Source: Nanosynbacter sp. (GTDB taxonomy: Bacteria > Patescibacteriota > Saccharimonadia > Saccharimonadales > Saccharimonadaceae). Taken from it: a stretch of DNA of 64,000 nucleotides. Below are positions 1 through 8,402 of the stretch, in pieces. Each line of letters begins with the position of its first letter. The stretch's first letter is position 1. The stretch lies in assembly GCA_015257665.1 (NCBI GenBank), contig JABZJS010000001.1, forward strand, positions 62,001 to 126,000, in the 5' to 3' direction. Both the position numbers and the translations under genes were made by a program. A model generated the notes under the pieces. It was not told where the DNA came from. It did no database searches and was given only the letters and a program-made list of their open reading frames with translations.

Positions 1-1
1 A

Positions 2-490
2 AAGACGCAAGCAGACGAAGACGAGAAGAAATTTGCTGAGCGCGAAAAGCAGCCGATGCTGCAGTTCGTTGGGCCAGATGACTATGGCCGCCTGACCTTT
101 GATTATCCCAAGACCTGGAGTGCCTACCAAGCCACTGATGTGAGTGAGGGTGGTGGTAAGACATATGAGGCGTACCTCAACCCCCGTGTCGTGCCACCAG
201 TGACAGACACGCAGAAGATTGCCATTCGGATTAGCATTGAGCAGAAGATCTACGACAAAGCAGTGAACGACTACGACAACCAGATCAAAAAAGGTGAGCT
301 GAAGTCGAGCGCCTGGAGCAATGACAAAGGCCTGACAGGCACGCGTCTGGAAGGAAACTTTAGCAAAGACATCCGCGGCACCGCAGTAGTAATCAAGATG
401 CGTGACCGGACACTCACGGTGCGGACAGATGCCGACGTATTTAATAACGACTACGAAGCCCTGATAAAAACCATTAAATTTAACGAATAA
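2..490 (+). CDS. hypothetical protein, 5'-truncated by window edge
   Basis: The frame is open from the first bases of the window, so the true start lies upstream. The first internal Met is at 56, but the charged codons before it (many Asp, Glu, Lys) read like the mature part of the same protein. The visible part has a soluble alpha/beta look with Tyr/Trp-rich stretches, as in small secreted PsbP-like or lipoprotein domains. That resemblance is weak and I do not recognise a family. It ends in TAA, 41 bases before the histidine kinase, which has its own -10 box. Confidence 0.7.
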   Translation, partial: KTQADEDEKKFAEREKQPMLQFVGPDDYGRLTFDYPKTWSAYQATDVSEGGGKTYEAYLNPRVVPPVTDTQKIAIRISIEQKIYDKAVNDYDNQIKKGELKSSAWSNDKGLTGTRLEGNFSKDIRGTAVVIKMRDRTLTVRTDADVFNNDYEALIKTIKFNE

Positions 491-531
491 ATATAGAACA
501 TTGCGACGATCTGTGCTACAATGCAGCTGGT

Positions 532-1269
532 ATGAGCACGGAGGGGAATGCGGTTATGATGAGCGGCGCTTCCTGGGGGGAGGCGTCGCTCTTTGTTGCG
601 GCGGCACACGACCTCAAGTCGCCACTGGCGCTGCTACGACAATTAGCGCTGAGCTTGGAGGCTGGAGGGCTGTCGCCCGTCGAGGTGGCCGAGCTAGCCC
701 GGCGGATGGCACTAACCAGCGAGCGGGCCTTGCGCCTCACCACCGACTTGACGCAATCCACCCGTCTTCACGAGGAGTTATTTGGTATCGAGCCGCTCAA
801 CTTGGCTCTGGTGGCGCGCGACGTCGTGGCCGAGCTCCAGCCACTCTACGCAGCCAAGGGGCGTCGCCTGACGGTACGTGTGCCGCGGCGGGCAGTGGTA
901 GGTCTTGGCAACCGCGACCTCCTGCGGCGCGTTCTATGCAACTTCGCCGACAACGCACTTCACTACAGTGGCGAAGGCGATGCGCCTGTGGTGGTACGAC
1001 TCTCCCGGCGAGCTGGCGGCCAGGTAATCCGCCTAGCGGTGCGCGACTATGGCCCAGCCATTCCGCCATCGCTCTGGCAGCAATTGGAGCAACGCCTTGG
1101 CGTCAGCGCACAGCCATTACACAGCCGGCCAGGCAGCAGTGGCCTAGGGCTCTACATTGCGGGGCAATTTGCCAGCGCGATGGAGGCGCAAATTGGGGCA
1201 GTTCGGCACCGCGATGGTGCGACCTTTTACATCGATCTCCAGGCGGTGTATCAACAGAGGTTATTATGA
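532..1269 (+). CDS. soluble histidine kinase
   Basis: 245 aa. Residues 20-60 form the dimerisation helix with the H-box AHDLKSPL; His26 is the expected phosphorylation site. The HATPase domain follows, with an N box (NFADNALHY) and a glycine box (GSSGLGLYI). There is no transmembrane segment or sensor domain, so it is cytoplasmic and must receive its signal from another protein. A TACAAT -10 box at 517-522 ends 9 bases before the ATG and no Shine-Dalgarno is visible, suggesting a leaderless or nearly leaderless mRNA. The stop overlaps the next start (ATGA), so kinase and regulator are translationally coupled. The signal it senses is unknown. Confidence 0.85.
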   Translation: MSTEGNAVMMSGASWGEASLFVAAAHDLKSPLALLRQLALSLEAGGLSPVEVAELARRMALTSERALRLTTDLTQSTRLHEELFGIEPLNLALVARDVVAELQPLYAAKGRRLTVRVPRRAVVGLGNRDLLRRVLCNFADNALHYSGEGDAPVVVRLSRRAGGQVIRLAVRDYGPAIPPSLWQQLEQRLGVSAQPLHSRPGSSGLGLYIAGQFASAMEAQIGAVRHRDGATFYIDLQAVYQQRLL

Positions 1270-1658
1270 TGCAATCACCGCCGCGGGTGTTGGTCATCGA
1301 CGATGACCAATGGTTTGCTGAGCTGCAGCTTGCGGCAGTGCGGCGGGCTGGTATGGTGCCTGTCTATGCGGCCGATGTATTGGCTGGCATGGTAGCGCTC
1401 GACGAGGCGCTCCCAGCGGTGATCATCCTCGATATGTTCATGCCCGGGGGTAATGGCCTGGTGCTGCTCCACGAACTGCAATCGTATAGCGATACAGCAC
1501 GTATCCCCATTATCATCTGTAGTAATAATGCGAGCGACATGACGCTAGCCGATCTCGCACCCTATGGCGTCGTTGCCTTGCTGGACAAAACAACGATGCA
1601 CCCGAGCGACGTGACGAACGTACTATGCAGGTACATCCCAAGCGAGGTAGCGACATGA
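1266..1658 (+). CDS. single-domain response regulator
   Basis: 130 aa CheY-like receiver domain with no output domain. The acidic pocket (VIDDDQ), the phospho-acceptor Asp in LDMFMPGG, the Ser/Thr switch in IICSNN and the conserved Lys in LLDKTT are all visible. The start was chosen at 1266 because it overlaps the kinase stop; a second ATG at 1269 is also possible. It is the likely partner of the kinase just upstream and probably acts by protein-protein interaction. Its TGA stop overlaps the recO start at 1655, making a three-gene coupled operon. Confidence 0.85.
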   Translation: MMQSPPRVLVIDDDQWFAELQLAAVRRAGMVPVYAADVLAGMVALDEALPAVIILDMFMPGGNGLVLLHELQSYSDTARIPIIICSNNASDMTLADLAPYGVVALLDKTTMHPSDVTNVLCRYIPSEVAT

Positions 1659-2329
1659 GTATGCAGCGCACCACAGCGATCGTCCTGCGCCGCACTAACT
1701 ATGGCGAGGCTGACCGCGTACTGCAATTGCTCACGCCAGAAGGGCAGCGGGCGGTGATCGCCAAGGGTGTCCGGCGCGAAAAGAGCCGGCTAGCTGGAGC
1801 GGTTGAACTCTTTGCGATCAGCGATGTCGTCATCCGCCAGGGGCGCAGTGAGCTAGGCGTGCTAACACAGGCCCGCCTGACGAAGTATTATCAGACAATC
1901 GTGGCCGATTATGACCGCCTGCAAGCTGGCTATGCCGCCATCCAACTGGTGACACAAGCTAGCCGCATGCTGGACGAGCCAGCGTGGTATGAGGTACTGC
2001 GCTTGGTATATGAGGGGCTCAATCAGCCTAGCGTACCCGTCATGCTCACTCAAGCCTGGCTAGCCATCCATTATGCGGCGCTGCAGGGCTATGAGCTTAA
2101 CCTACTGCGCGACGTCGTAGGCCAACCCCTCCAGCCCGAGCGGCGGTATATGTATGACGGGTCAGAACGTGGCCTGCGCCTCAGCGACCAAGGCGACATC
2201 ACCGCAGCGCACATCAAGCTGCTCCGCCTGCTCGCCACGCGCCCACCCACAGTAGTAGCACAGGTCGGTGGCGTGCTAGCCATCCTGCCCGAGTGTTGGC
2301 TGGTGGCACGGCAGCATGCTGGGGTGTAA
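1655..2329 (+). CDS. recO: DNA repair protein RecO
   Basis: 224 aa. The N-terminal OB fold is recognisable from TAIVLRRTNYGEADRVLQLLTPEGQ and the KGVRREKSRLAG segment. A helical C-terminal half follows. In established biology RecO loads RecA with RecR in RecF-pathway recombinational repair and anneals SSB-coated single strands. The C-terminal zinc finger seen in many RecO proteins is absent (no cysteine cluster), as in several reduced lineages. The start at 1655 overlaps the response-regulator stop; an upstream in-frame ATG at 1625 would lie inside that gene and is less likely. Confidence 0.85.
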   Translation: MSMQRTTAIVLRRTNYGEADRVLQLLTPEGQRAVIAKGVRREKSRLAGAVELFAISDVVIRQGRSELGVLTQARLTKYYQTIVADYDRLQAGYAAIQLVTQASRMLDEPAWYEVLRLVYEGLNQPSVPVMLTQAWLAIHYAALQGYELNLLRDVVGQPLQPERRYMYDGSERGLRLSDQGDITAAHIKLLRLLATRPPTVVAQVGGVLAILPECWLVARQHAGV

Positions 2330-2390
2330 TGCTATAGTTTGAATTGCAAAACCTTCCTATCGCCCCCCATAGCAACTCACCGCACCGAAA

Positions 2391-2408
2391 ATGTTCCGGC
2401 CAGAACAT
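2391..2408. promoter_or_regulatory. 18-bp near-palindrome upstream of glyQS
   Basis: ATGTTC and GAACAT arms flank CGGCCA; all but one base pair is symmetric. It lies about 150 bases upstream of the glyQS promoter in an otherwise gene-free stretch. It could be an operator for a dimeric repressor, or chance. It is not a standard Bacillus LexA box, which has the order GAAC-N4-GTTC. Confidence 0.3.
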
Positions 2409-2558
2409 GTAGCAGAGCTCTTCCGTTTGCTTGGTGGCTGGCCTCCATATATTTTCTTGTTCGGTAAGTTGCTTGGGGGGGTAGAGCGTGAGGTTATTGA
2501 GATGGAGGTAATCAATGCCGTGCTTGGCCATAAGACACACCCCACTTCAGGAAAATGC

Positions 2559-2609
2559 TATAATAATACCAAAGAACTAATCATGAAGCTGCCGCGTTGC
2601 CAACGCGGA
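2559..2609 (+). promoter_or_regulatory. glyQS promoter -10 and leader hairpin
   Basis: TATAAT lies at 2559-2564. A 7-bp perfect hairpin (CCGCGTT, loop GCC, AACGCGG) spans 2593-2609, directly followed by the AGAAAGGA ribosome-binding sequence of glyQS. The hairpin so close to the Shine-Dalgarno could modulate initiation; this is inference. Confidence 0.5.
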
Positions 2610-2621
2610 GAAAGGACGCGT

Positions 2622-3983
2622 GTGAGTAGCGCAACGAGTAATGTAACAATGGAAGCAATTATTAGCCTGTGCAAGCGCCGCGGCTTTATTTATCAGGGGT
2701 CGGACGTGTATGGTGGCCTGAGTGGCACATGGGATTATGGCCCGCTAGGCGTGGCGCTCAAACGCAATATTATGAACCTGTGGTGGCGCAGATTCGTCGA
2801 CGAGCGCGACGACATGTACGGTGTGGATGCGGCGATTTTGATGAATCAGAAGGTGTGGAAGGCGAGTGGGCATGTTGATACCTTTGTGGACCCACTGTGC
2901 GAAGATACAGTTAATCACCGCCGCTACCGCACCGATCATATCCTCAAAGATAATGGCGTTGACGCAGACGGTATGACTATGGAGCAGATGGACGCGGCGA
3001 TTGTAGAACAAGGCATCAAAAGCCCCGACGGTAATCCGCTAAGCAAATCGCGGACGTTTAATATGATGTTCAAAACGCACGTTGGCGCCACCGAGAGCGA
3101 GGATAGTATTTCGTATCTCCGCCCGGAAACCGCCCAAGGCATCTTCACCAATTTCAAAAACGTTGTCGATAGTTTCTACCCTAATCTGCCGTTTGGTATC
3201 GCTCAGCAGGGCAAGGCCTTTCGCAATGAGATTGCACCGCGCGACTTCGTCTTCCGTAGCCGAGAATTTGAGCAGATGGAGATTGAATATTTCGTGAATC
3301 CTGAGCATTGGCAAGAGGCGTTTGATGAGCTGCTCGCGAGCACGCATGCGTTCTTGGCAGAACTAGGCCTTAAGCAAGAGCACATTCACGAGCTCGATGT
3401 GCCGGCAGAGGATCGGGCGCACTACAGCAAAAAGACGATCGACATCGAATACGATTATCCAATTGGCCGCGAGGAGCTGATGGGTATCGCGTACCGGACT
3501 GATTTTGACTTGATGAACATCCAGCGCGCCAGCGGCAAGAGCATGGAGTATACCATTAAGGGGACAAATACGAAATTTGTGCCGCACGTCATTGAGCCGA
3601 GCTTCGGCGTTGAGCGGGCGCTGATGGCAGTGCTGGCCAGTAGCTACCGCGAGGACGAGCAAAATGGCGAAAAGCGAGTATACTTGGCCCTACCAGAGCA
3701 CTTAGCACCAGTCAAATTTGCCGTTTCGCCACTGCTGAAGAATAAGCCAGAATTGGTAGAAAAAGCCCGTGATGTGTACGCAAACCTCGCCAAAGCCAAC
3801 CCTGGCCGAGTAATGTGGGACGACAACGGCAACATCGGCAAACGCTACCGCCGTCAAGACGAAATCGGCACACCATACTGCGTGGTGATCGACTTCCAAA
3901 CGCTGGAGGATGATACTGTCACCGTGCGCGAGCGGGATACGACGGAGCAAAAGCGGGTGCACATAGCTAACTTACTAGGCTGA
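2622..3983 (+). CDS. glyQS: glycine--tRNA ligase (single-chain, alpha2 type)
   Basis: 453 aa class II aminoacyl-tRNA synthetase that charges tRNA-Gly. Visible landmarks are the N-terminal CKRRGFIYQGSDVYGG and YGPLGVALKRN, the PETAQGIF segment, motif 2 around FRNEIAPRDFVFRSREFEQ, motif 3 around EPSFGVERAL, and the C-terminal anticodon-binding domain (FAVSPLLKNK onwards). The GTG at 2622 follows AAAGGA at a good spacing; ATG 2649 is the alternative but has no ribosome-binding site. This is the homodimeric type, not the alpha/beta glyQ+glyS tetramer. It is monocistronic, with its own TATAAT at 2559. Confidence 0.9.
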   Translation: MSSATSNVTMEAIISLCKRRGFIYQGSDVYGGLSGTWDYGPLGVALKRNIMNLWWRRFVDERDDMYGVDAAILMNQKVWKASGHVDTFVDPLCEDTVNHRRYRTDHILKDNGVDADGMTMEQMDAAIVEQGIKSPDGNPLSKSRTFNMMFKTHVGATESEDSISYLRPETAQGIFTNFKNVVDSFYPNLPFGIAQQGKAFRNEIAPRDFVFRSREFEQMEIEYFVNPEHWQEAFDELLASTHAFLAELGLKQEHIHELDVPAEDRAHYSKKTIDIEYDYPIGREELMGIAYRTDFDLMNIQRASGKSMEYTIKGTNTKFVPHVIEPSFGVERALMAVLASSYREDEQNGEKRVYLALPEHLAPVKFAVSPLLKNKPELVEKARDVYANLAKANPGRVMWDDNGNIGKRYRRQDEIGTPYCVVIDFQTLEDDTVTVRERDTTEQKRVHIANLLG

Positions 3984-4038
3984 TCAAGTAAAGCTGTGTA
4001 GAGTAGCCTGAGAATATTCGTAAGAGGGTAGATGTAAA

Positions 4039-4638
4039 GTGTCAAAAGTCTTTGTCGATGAAACTTATTATTGCCTTGATTCTTCGTCAAGGAAATTTAT
4101 AGTAGCTCATGTTATAGCAAGCGATGAAGCCATTCGAGAATTTAATAACTGGCATAAAACAAAATTCTTGCCAGATACAATACGTTTTAAAAATAAATCG
4201 AAAATACACTACACAGATGAAGATGCAGCTGGAAAAGCCTGTCTTGTTAATGCCGTTAATGCATTAACAATCACAGCAAAAATATATGTTTGGTGTGATA
4301 AAGGCGATACTAGCGAGAGTAAAATTGTTAAATGGAGTTTGGGGTATCAGCAACAATGTGATCCAGATAGCGAATTCTATATTGAAGAATCGTCAAATCA
4401 CTATGATGACCTTAAAGGGGATCATATCCATGTTGTTGCCAGTAAAGACGAGCCATGTTTAGCACTTGCTGATATCTTTGCAGGTGTTTACAGGCAAAAA
4501 ATAGAACTATCTCGTAATCAGAGTAATTCCGCTATCGACAGGGCTTATACACTTCTTTATCCAAGAATCCGGTTTGAATGTATTCAGGGATTTGATGGGG
4601 TAACTAAATACAATACCCGTGGTAATATTACCCAATAA
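4039..4638 (+). CDS. DUF3800-like protein
   Basis: 199 aa from a GTG start after AGAGGG. It resembles DUF3800 (RNase H-like fold): an N-terminal acidic FVDET, a KIHYTDED segment, and a C-terminal CLALADIFAGVYRQK helix matching the family's conserved ADxxAG region. Composition is much more AT-rich than the flanking genes, suggesting acquisition. It is followed after only 16 bases by a structured leader and a reverse transcriptase, so the genes may form one functional unit. The molecular activity of DUF3800 is not established. A second member lies at 13327. Confidence 0.6.
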   Translation: MSKVFVDETYYCLDSSSRKFIVAHVIASDEAIREFNNWHKTKFLPDTIRFKNKSKIHYTDEDAAGKACLVNAVNALTITAKIYVWCDKGDTSESKIVKWSLGYQQQCDPDSEFYIEESSNHYDDLKGDHIHVVASKDEPCLALADIFAGVYRQKIELSRNQSNSAIDRAYTLLYPRIRFECIQGFDGVTKYNTRGNITQ

Positions 4639-4653
4639 AGAGTACAATAAACC

Positions 4654-4744
4654 TGCGGGTAGTAGAGTTGCAGTGTACCACTGTAGCGTTAGCATAATAA
4701 TTTGCTATCTCGATAAGCGTATTGCTTTAGTGTGCTTGCCCGCA
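4654..4744 (+). ncRNA. structured leader RNA directly upstream of reverse transcriptase (msr/msd-like candidate)
   Basis: A TACAAT box at 4643-4648 predicts transcription start near 4654-4655. The first bases, 4654-4662 (TGCGGGTAG), pair with 4736-4744 (TTGCCCGCA) in a 9-bp closing stem with two G-T wobbles. Inside is a hairpin at 4668-4686 (TTGCAGTG, loop TAC, CACTGTAG) and two weaker 4-bp hairpins at 4690-4707 and 4715-4727. The closing stem ends 2 bases before the likely RT start codon at 4747. Terminal complementarity plus internal hairpins next to an RT is the layout of retron msr-msd RNA; identity as such is inference. Confidence 0.5.
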
Positions 4745-4746
4745 CT

Positions 4747-5741
4747 ATGGTTTTATTTATGGATTATGAGTACTATGGACTTTCTGAGGAAAGCTATAAC
4801 GGTCTAATTAACAATCGAGATAGATATTTTGTTGACTATTGGCGACAGAAACGTCATTTTTCAATGATTAAATCAAATTGCCCGGGTGATAGCGCTCGTA
4901 TTGCTGATAAGAATATAGGTGAATTATTGAAAGAATCATTCTATAGCAAAAAGAAACCATGTTGGCCACAGGGTGTTTTTTATGGATACAGATTGAGAAA
5001 TTTTATAGATGTTCACCGTCGTAGTAAATACCTCCTTAAGATAGATTTCAAGTCCTGTTTTCGCCATCTTAGAAAAGAGATAGTCATGGATATAATTAAG
5101 GAGAAGGGGAGCGTAAAGGCACTTTAAGGAATCCTCTATCATTGAAACTTGTTGAGTCAATATATTTTCCTTACGGGTATCTACAGGCAGGGTTAAGTGC
5201 CTCAAACATACTTGCTGATTTGTTCTTCAAATATCACTTTGACAAAATGATTAATAAAAAACTACATGATGGTAAAAATGAACTTGGTGTTTACACACGG
5301 TATTATGATGATCTTTATATATCCTCAGATGATAAAGAACTTTTGATTAAAATAAGAGATAGTATATACAAAAAGTCTCAAGAATTAGGTACACCTATAA
5401 ATTACAGAAAAAGCCACTTGCGTATTACGAATGGTTCACGGATACTGAACACAGTGGTAACTATAGATACTGGCGGCGTTAGAGTGTCGAGGGAGAAAAA
5501 GAATAACTTACGCGCGGCAATTTATCAATTAGATAAAATTGATCCAACCGATGAAAACTATAGATCTTGCCTACAGTCTATAGTAGTACGCTTAGAATAC
5601 ATACTAGGAATCGAAAAGAATCCCAACAGTAAATATAAGAAACTACTAGATGCCTATAAGAAAAAATTAGAAGAAGTTAATAATGTTGCATCTCGGAAGA
5701 TAAGGGATACCGCGGAAAATATCAAAGCAGCTAGTAAATGA
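4747..5741 (+). pseudogene. reverse transcriptase, interrupted by a single -1 frameshift
   Basis: Two frames together encode one RT palm domain of about 330 aa. The first part (to TAA at 5125-5127) has the motif A aspartate in LLKIDFKSCF. The second has motif B-like FPYGYLQAGLSAS, the catalytic YYDD in YTRYYDDLY, and a thumb-like RVSREKKNNLRAAIYQL. Both frames overlap around GGGG at 5106-5109, where one extra G or a -1 slip would restore a continuous protein. The DGR signature (SQ in motif B) is absent. It resembles the retron/abortive-infection type RTs more than group II intron RTs. Starts at GTG 4732 or ATG 4759 are also possible. AT-rich like its DUF3800 neighbour. It may be decayed, phase-variable or a sequencing artefact. 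Confidence 0.7.
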
Positions 5742-5810
5742 GGCCTACAGACACATAGAAGAGTTCTTAGGTAAGCACCTCATGGTTTTGAGCTTCAGAT
5801 CTAAGCACCC

Positions 5811-5839
5811 TTGCCGAAACGATAATATCACAATATAAT
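5811..5839 (+). promoter_or_regulatory. promoter TTGCCG-17-TATAAT
   Basis: -35 TTGCCG at 5811-5816, 17-base spacer, -10 TATAAT at 5834-5839. Predicted start near 5847 gives a 36-base leader with AAGGAG at 5873-5878 for the gene at 5883. Confidence 0.65.
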
Positions 5840-5882
5840 AAACACAAAACGGTAATTGAATTATAAATAGAAGGAGCGACCG

Positions 5883-6499
5883 ATGAATGGGAAGGAATCT
5901 ATCCCGAGTGGCTGGGAGTCATACACATACTCAGTAACAGGTGAAGAGACGGGACTTATCATTCCAAAAAAGGGCGTGTCTATCGAGGTGGCAAAGCAGC
6001 CCCAAGAGAGACTGCGCTCATAGGTCGGAGCGGTCAACAGTCATCCGAAGAGAGCAAAAGGAGAGGCGTAGAACTGTCCTTGTCTATTCCTGGCCTTTTC
6101 TCAGTTGGAGGGATTCCGGTTCCTTCGCTGCGTAAGCCTGAGCAAAACTCCGATCAGATGCATGCGAAAAGTCTTGATACAGTAGCTACAGAAGGGCAGA
6201 ATCGGTCTCCGTTAGATAAAGACCCAAATCTCTATAAGCGGTATGGTTACGACAGCCAAACCATCGCAGAAGCTCTAACTGCTGAGCTGAGTCGGATTAT
6301 CGAAGGAGAGTCACAGCCGCCGAGCTATCAGGTCTATGGAGCATACTGCAAGGCACCAGAGCAGTCTCTGTATGCTCCGTATGTTGTATGGGGTAACAAC
6401 GGCTGTGTGACACTGTTGCTCCAAGATATCAATAAGGGTAATGGGCGAATCGGCTTTCGCCATGCCACGCGGTGTCTGTCTAAATCACCTCGTGGGTAG
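5883..6499 (+). CDS. orphan protein requiring a -1 frameshift at A AAA AAG
   Basis: The start at 5883 has a strong AAGGAG and promoter. Its frame stops at TAG 6021, but the -1 frame is open to TAG at 6499. The switch can occur exactly at the heptamer A AAA AAG (5966-5972), which sits in the correct register for tandem -1 slippage (CCA AAA AAG). The joined product of about 205 aa reads smoothly (LIIPKK then GRVYRGGKAAPRET). No signal peptide or family recognised. It ends 3 bases before the Imm5-like gene, so it could be a toxin partner of that immunity protein; this is speculative. Loss of one A by mutation or sequencing error is the plain alternative. Confidence 0.5.
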
Positions 6500-6502
6500 T
6501 TT

Positions 6503-6970
6503 ATGTCAACACGCGTAAAAATCACAATCAATGACGATAGCGCTGGCCGGGCGGCGCTTGATGCCTTGTACGAGGGTGCCAGCCAGGTGGCGCTGTGCCG
6601 CTATGCTTTGCGGCTGGCAGTGCACATTATGGAGACTGCGGGCTACAATGACCCGCACAACCCAGCTATTACCACTGGTTTTGCCGTCAACCGCCAGTGG
6701 CAAACTGGGGCGGTCTGCATGCACGATGTGCGCCAAGCTGGCTTTGCAGTGCACAAGCTGGCCCGCCAAGCGCCGGATGAACTCACCACGGCAGTGCTGC
6801 GCGTGGTAGGCCAAGCTATCGGCACCGGCCACATGTCAGAGCATGCCATGGTGGCTAGCGACTACGCCATCAAGGTCATCAATCTGCTCCACCCCGGCGA
6901 TAGAGCCGTCGCTGCCCGCGAGCGCCAATGGCAGGTGCGGGTGATGAGGGAGGAGATGGCGGTTGCATAG
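6503..6970 (+). CDS. Imm5-like putative immunity protein
   Basis: 155 aa, alpha-helical. Order and motifs resemble the Imm-5-like family found near polymorphic toxins: an N-terminal CRYALRLAVHIMETAGYNDP stretch, a middle AVNRQWQTGAV, and a C-terminal GQAIGTGHMSEHAMVASDYAIKV helix pair. Base composition returns here to that of the core genome, unlike the AT-rich genes just upstream. It starts 3 bases after the frameshifted gene at 5883. In the family, members are thought to neutralise a cognate toxin; here the partner is unknown. Confidence 0.5.
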   Translation: MSTRVKITINDDSAGRAALDALYEGASQVALCRYALRLAVHIMETAGYNDPHNPAITTGFAVNRQWQTGAVCMHDVRQAGFAVHKLARQAPDELTTAVLRVVGQAIGTGHMSEHAMVASDYAIKVINLLHPGDRAVAARERQWQVRVMREEMAVA

Positions 6971-7156
6971 CTTGAGGCAGTAAGTTAGCTGTCTGGCACT
7001 AAATAGAAAAAGGGTCCTTAGGCAACTAACCGTTCGGAACCTTTTCGTCTTAATAGCTCTATTGTAGCGGCGATAGAAGAATAAAGCAAATGAGCTAATC
7101 TAGTTATGGTGGACAATTATCTATATAAGTAAATAGCGAGAAAAGCTTCAGGGTGG

Positions 7157-7162
7157 TATAAT
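7157..7162 (+). promoter_or_regulatory. -10 box upstream of CPBP gene
   Basis: TATAAT at 7157-7162 in the context GGTATAATCACC; start near 7169 would give a leader of about 37 bases. No good -35 hexamer is seen. Confidence 0.45.
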
Positions 7163-7205
7163 CACCTCATACGAACAAAATCACAAAAGGCTAGGTGTAT
7201 ACATT

Positions 7206-8180
7206 ATGAGTAACACGACAGAAAAAACATCCAATTCACTTCCTCTCATTAAAAAAGAGCATCGCAACAAAGTACTCATCACCCTCTTTCTCGTGACGGC
7301 ACTCGCCGGAGGCGGTTACTGGGCGGTTATAGCTGTGACGAGTAGTAGTGCGCCGCCGGTAGCGCTAGCATTGCGCTTGGCGTACATCGCGGTTTTGTAT
7401 ATGCCGGTACCACTGTATACGCTCTTACTGAGTCGATTGATGCTTGGCATACCAATACCATTTCGTGCGTTGTTATCATTAAAGCACATCACCGTGAAGA
7501 AGTATGCATTGGTCGCTGGGCTATTCTTGGCCTGGGCCGTATTGATGATTGGCTCCGTTGCTATTCTTGGCTGGCTGTGGCCAGAGACTTTTGGGCACCT
7601 GGCAACGACTAATGGACACTTGGTGCACAACCTTGAGAAGCTCATCGGCACATCGGTCGATACTAGCGCGATGAATATGCCACCAACACCGCTTGCCATG
7701 CTGCCGCTTGGTATCTTTGGTGCATTGATGGCTGGGCTAACGGTAAATGCGATCTTTGCGATGGCGGAAGAGATTATGTGGCGTGGTTACCTTGCGCAGG
7801 CATTTGCCGGACGGCCATTTTGCAAGAAATATGTGACGATTGGCGTGCTATGGGGACTGTGGCATATTCCACTGATTGCCCTCGGGTATAACTATGGCAC
7901 AGCGAACGCGCTTCCGGGGTCGGTGTTGTTCATTGGATTTTGTGTGGTGATGTCGCTCGTGCTTGGTTTCGTCGTTGAGCGGACCCGAAGTGTATGGCTC
8001 GCTGCAGTACTGCATGGGACATTTAATGGCTTCTCGAATGTTATGTCGCTTTTGGTCGTTGGTGGGAGCTCACTGTTGGCTAGCTCAGCAGTAGGCGTTG
8101 TCTCGCTTGTGATGTGGCTAGTAGTGTTTGCGGGTTGCTATATAAGCACTGCTTGTGCATCTGTCAAAAAGCGAGTATAA
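7206..8180 (+). CDS. CPBP family intramembrane metalloprotease
   Basis: 324 aa polytopic membrane protein with about eight hydrophobic segments. Three CAAX-protease/bacteriocin-processing (Abi) motifs are present in order: AEEIMWRGY (EExxxR), GVLWGLWHIPL (FxxxH-type) and LHGTFNG (HxxxN). Members are intramembrane proteases; bacterial ones include bacteriocin self-immunity proteins. It is monocistronic behind its own TATAAT at 7157. Substrate unknown. The location next to an immunity-like gene and a toxin-antitoxin pair fits an accessory conflict region. Confidence 0.85.
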   Translation: MSNTTEKTSNSLPLIKKEHRNKVLITLFLVTALAGGGYWAVIAVTSSSAPPVALALRLAYIAVLYMPVPLYTLLLSRLMLGIPIPFRALLSLKHITVKKYALVAGLFLAWAVLMIGSVAILGWLWPETFGHLATTNGHLVHNLEKLIGTSVDTSAMNMPPTPLAMLPLGIFGALMAGLTVNAIFAMAEEIMWRGYLAQAFAGRPFCKKYVTIGVLWGLWHIPLIALGYNYGTANALPGSVLFIGFCVVMSLVLGFVVERTRSVWLAAVLHGTFNGFSNVMSLLVVGGSSLLASSAVGVVSLVMWLVVFAGCYISTACASVKKRV

Positions 8181-8402
8181 GCGGACTGTCTCATTTAGGA
8201 GGGTCGATTCCGCTAAACTCCTAGAGAGGTATAGCAAAATCATGCGTATAACTCGTCGTATTCAAGCAGTAAAGCTAAAGCTTCGCTATATTGGGGGATT
8301 GCTGGTAATACTCAGATCAACCACACATTAAGTATATAGCACGAGATCGACACGATTAATTGTCGCGTGACATGCTTATTCCAATTTTGTTATAATGAAA
8401 CT

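Noticed and set aside
797..1069. Minus-strand and overlapping plus-strand reading frames inside the histidine kinase gene
   Set aside because: High-GC antisense shadows with Arg-rich low-complexity translations and no ribosome-binding site.
4747..5741. Diversity-generating retroelement
   Set aside because: Motif B lacks the SQ signature, and no template/variable repeat pair was seen nearby.
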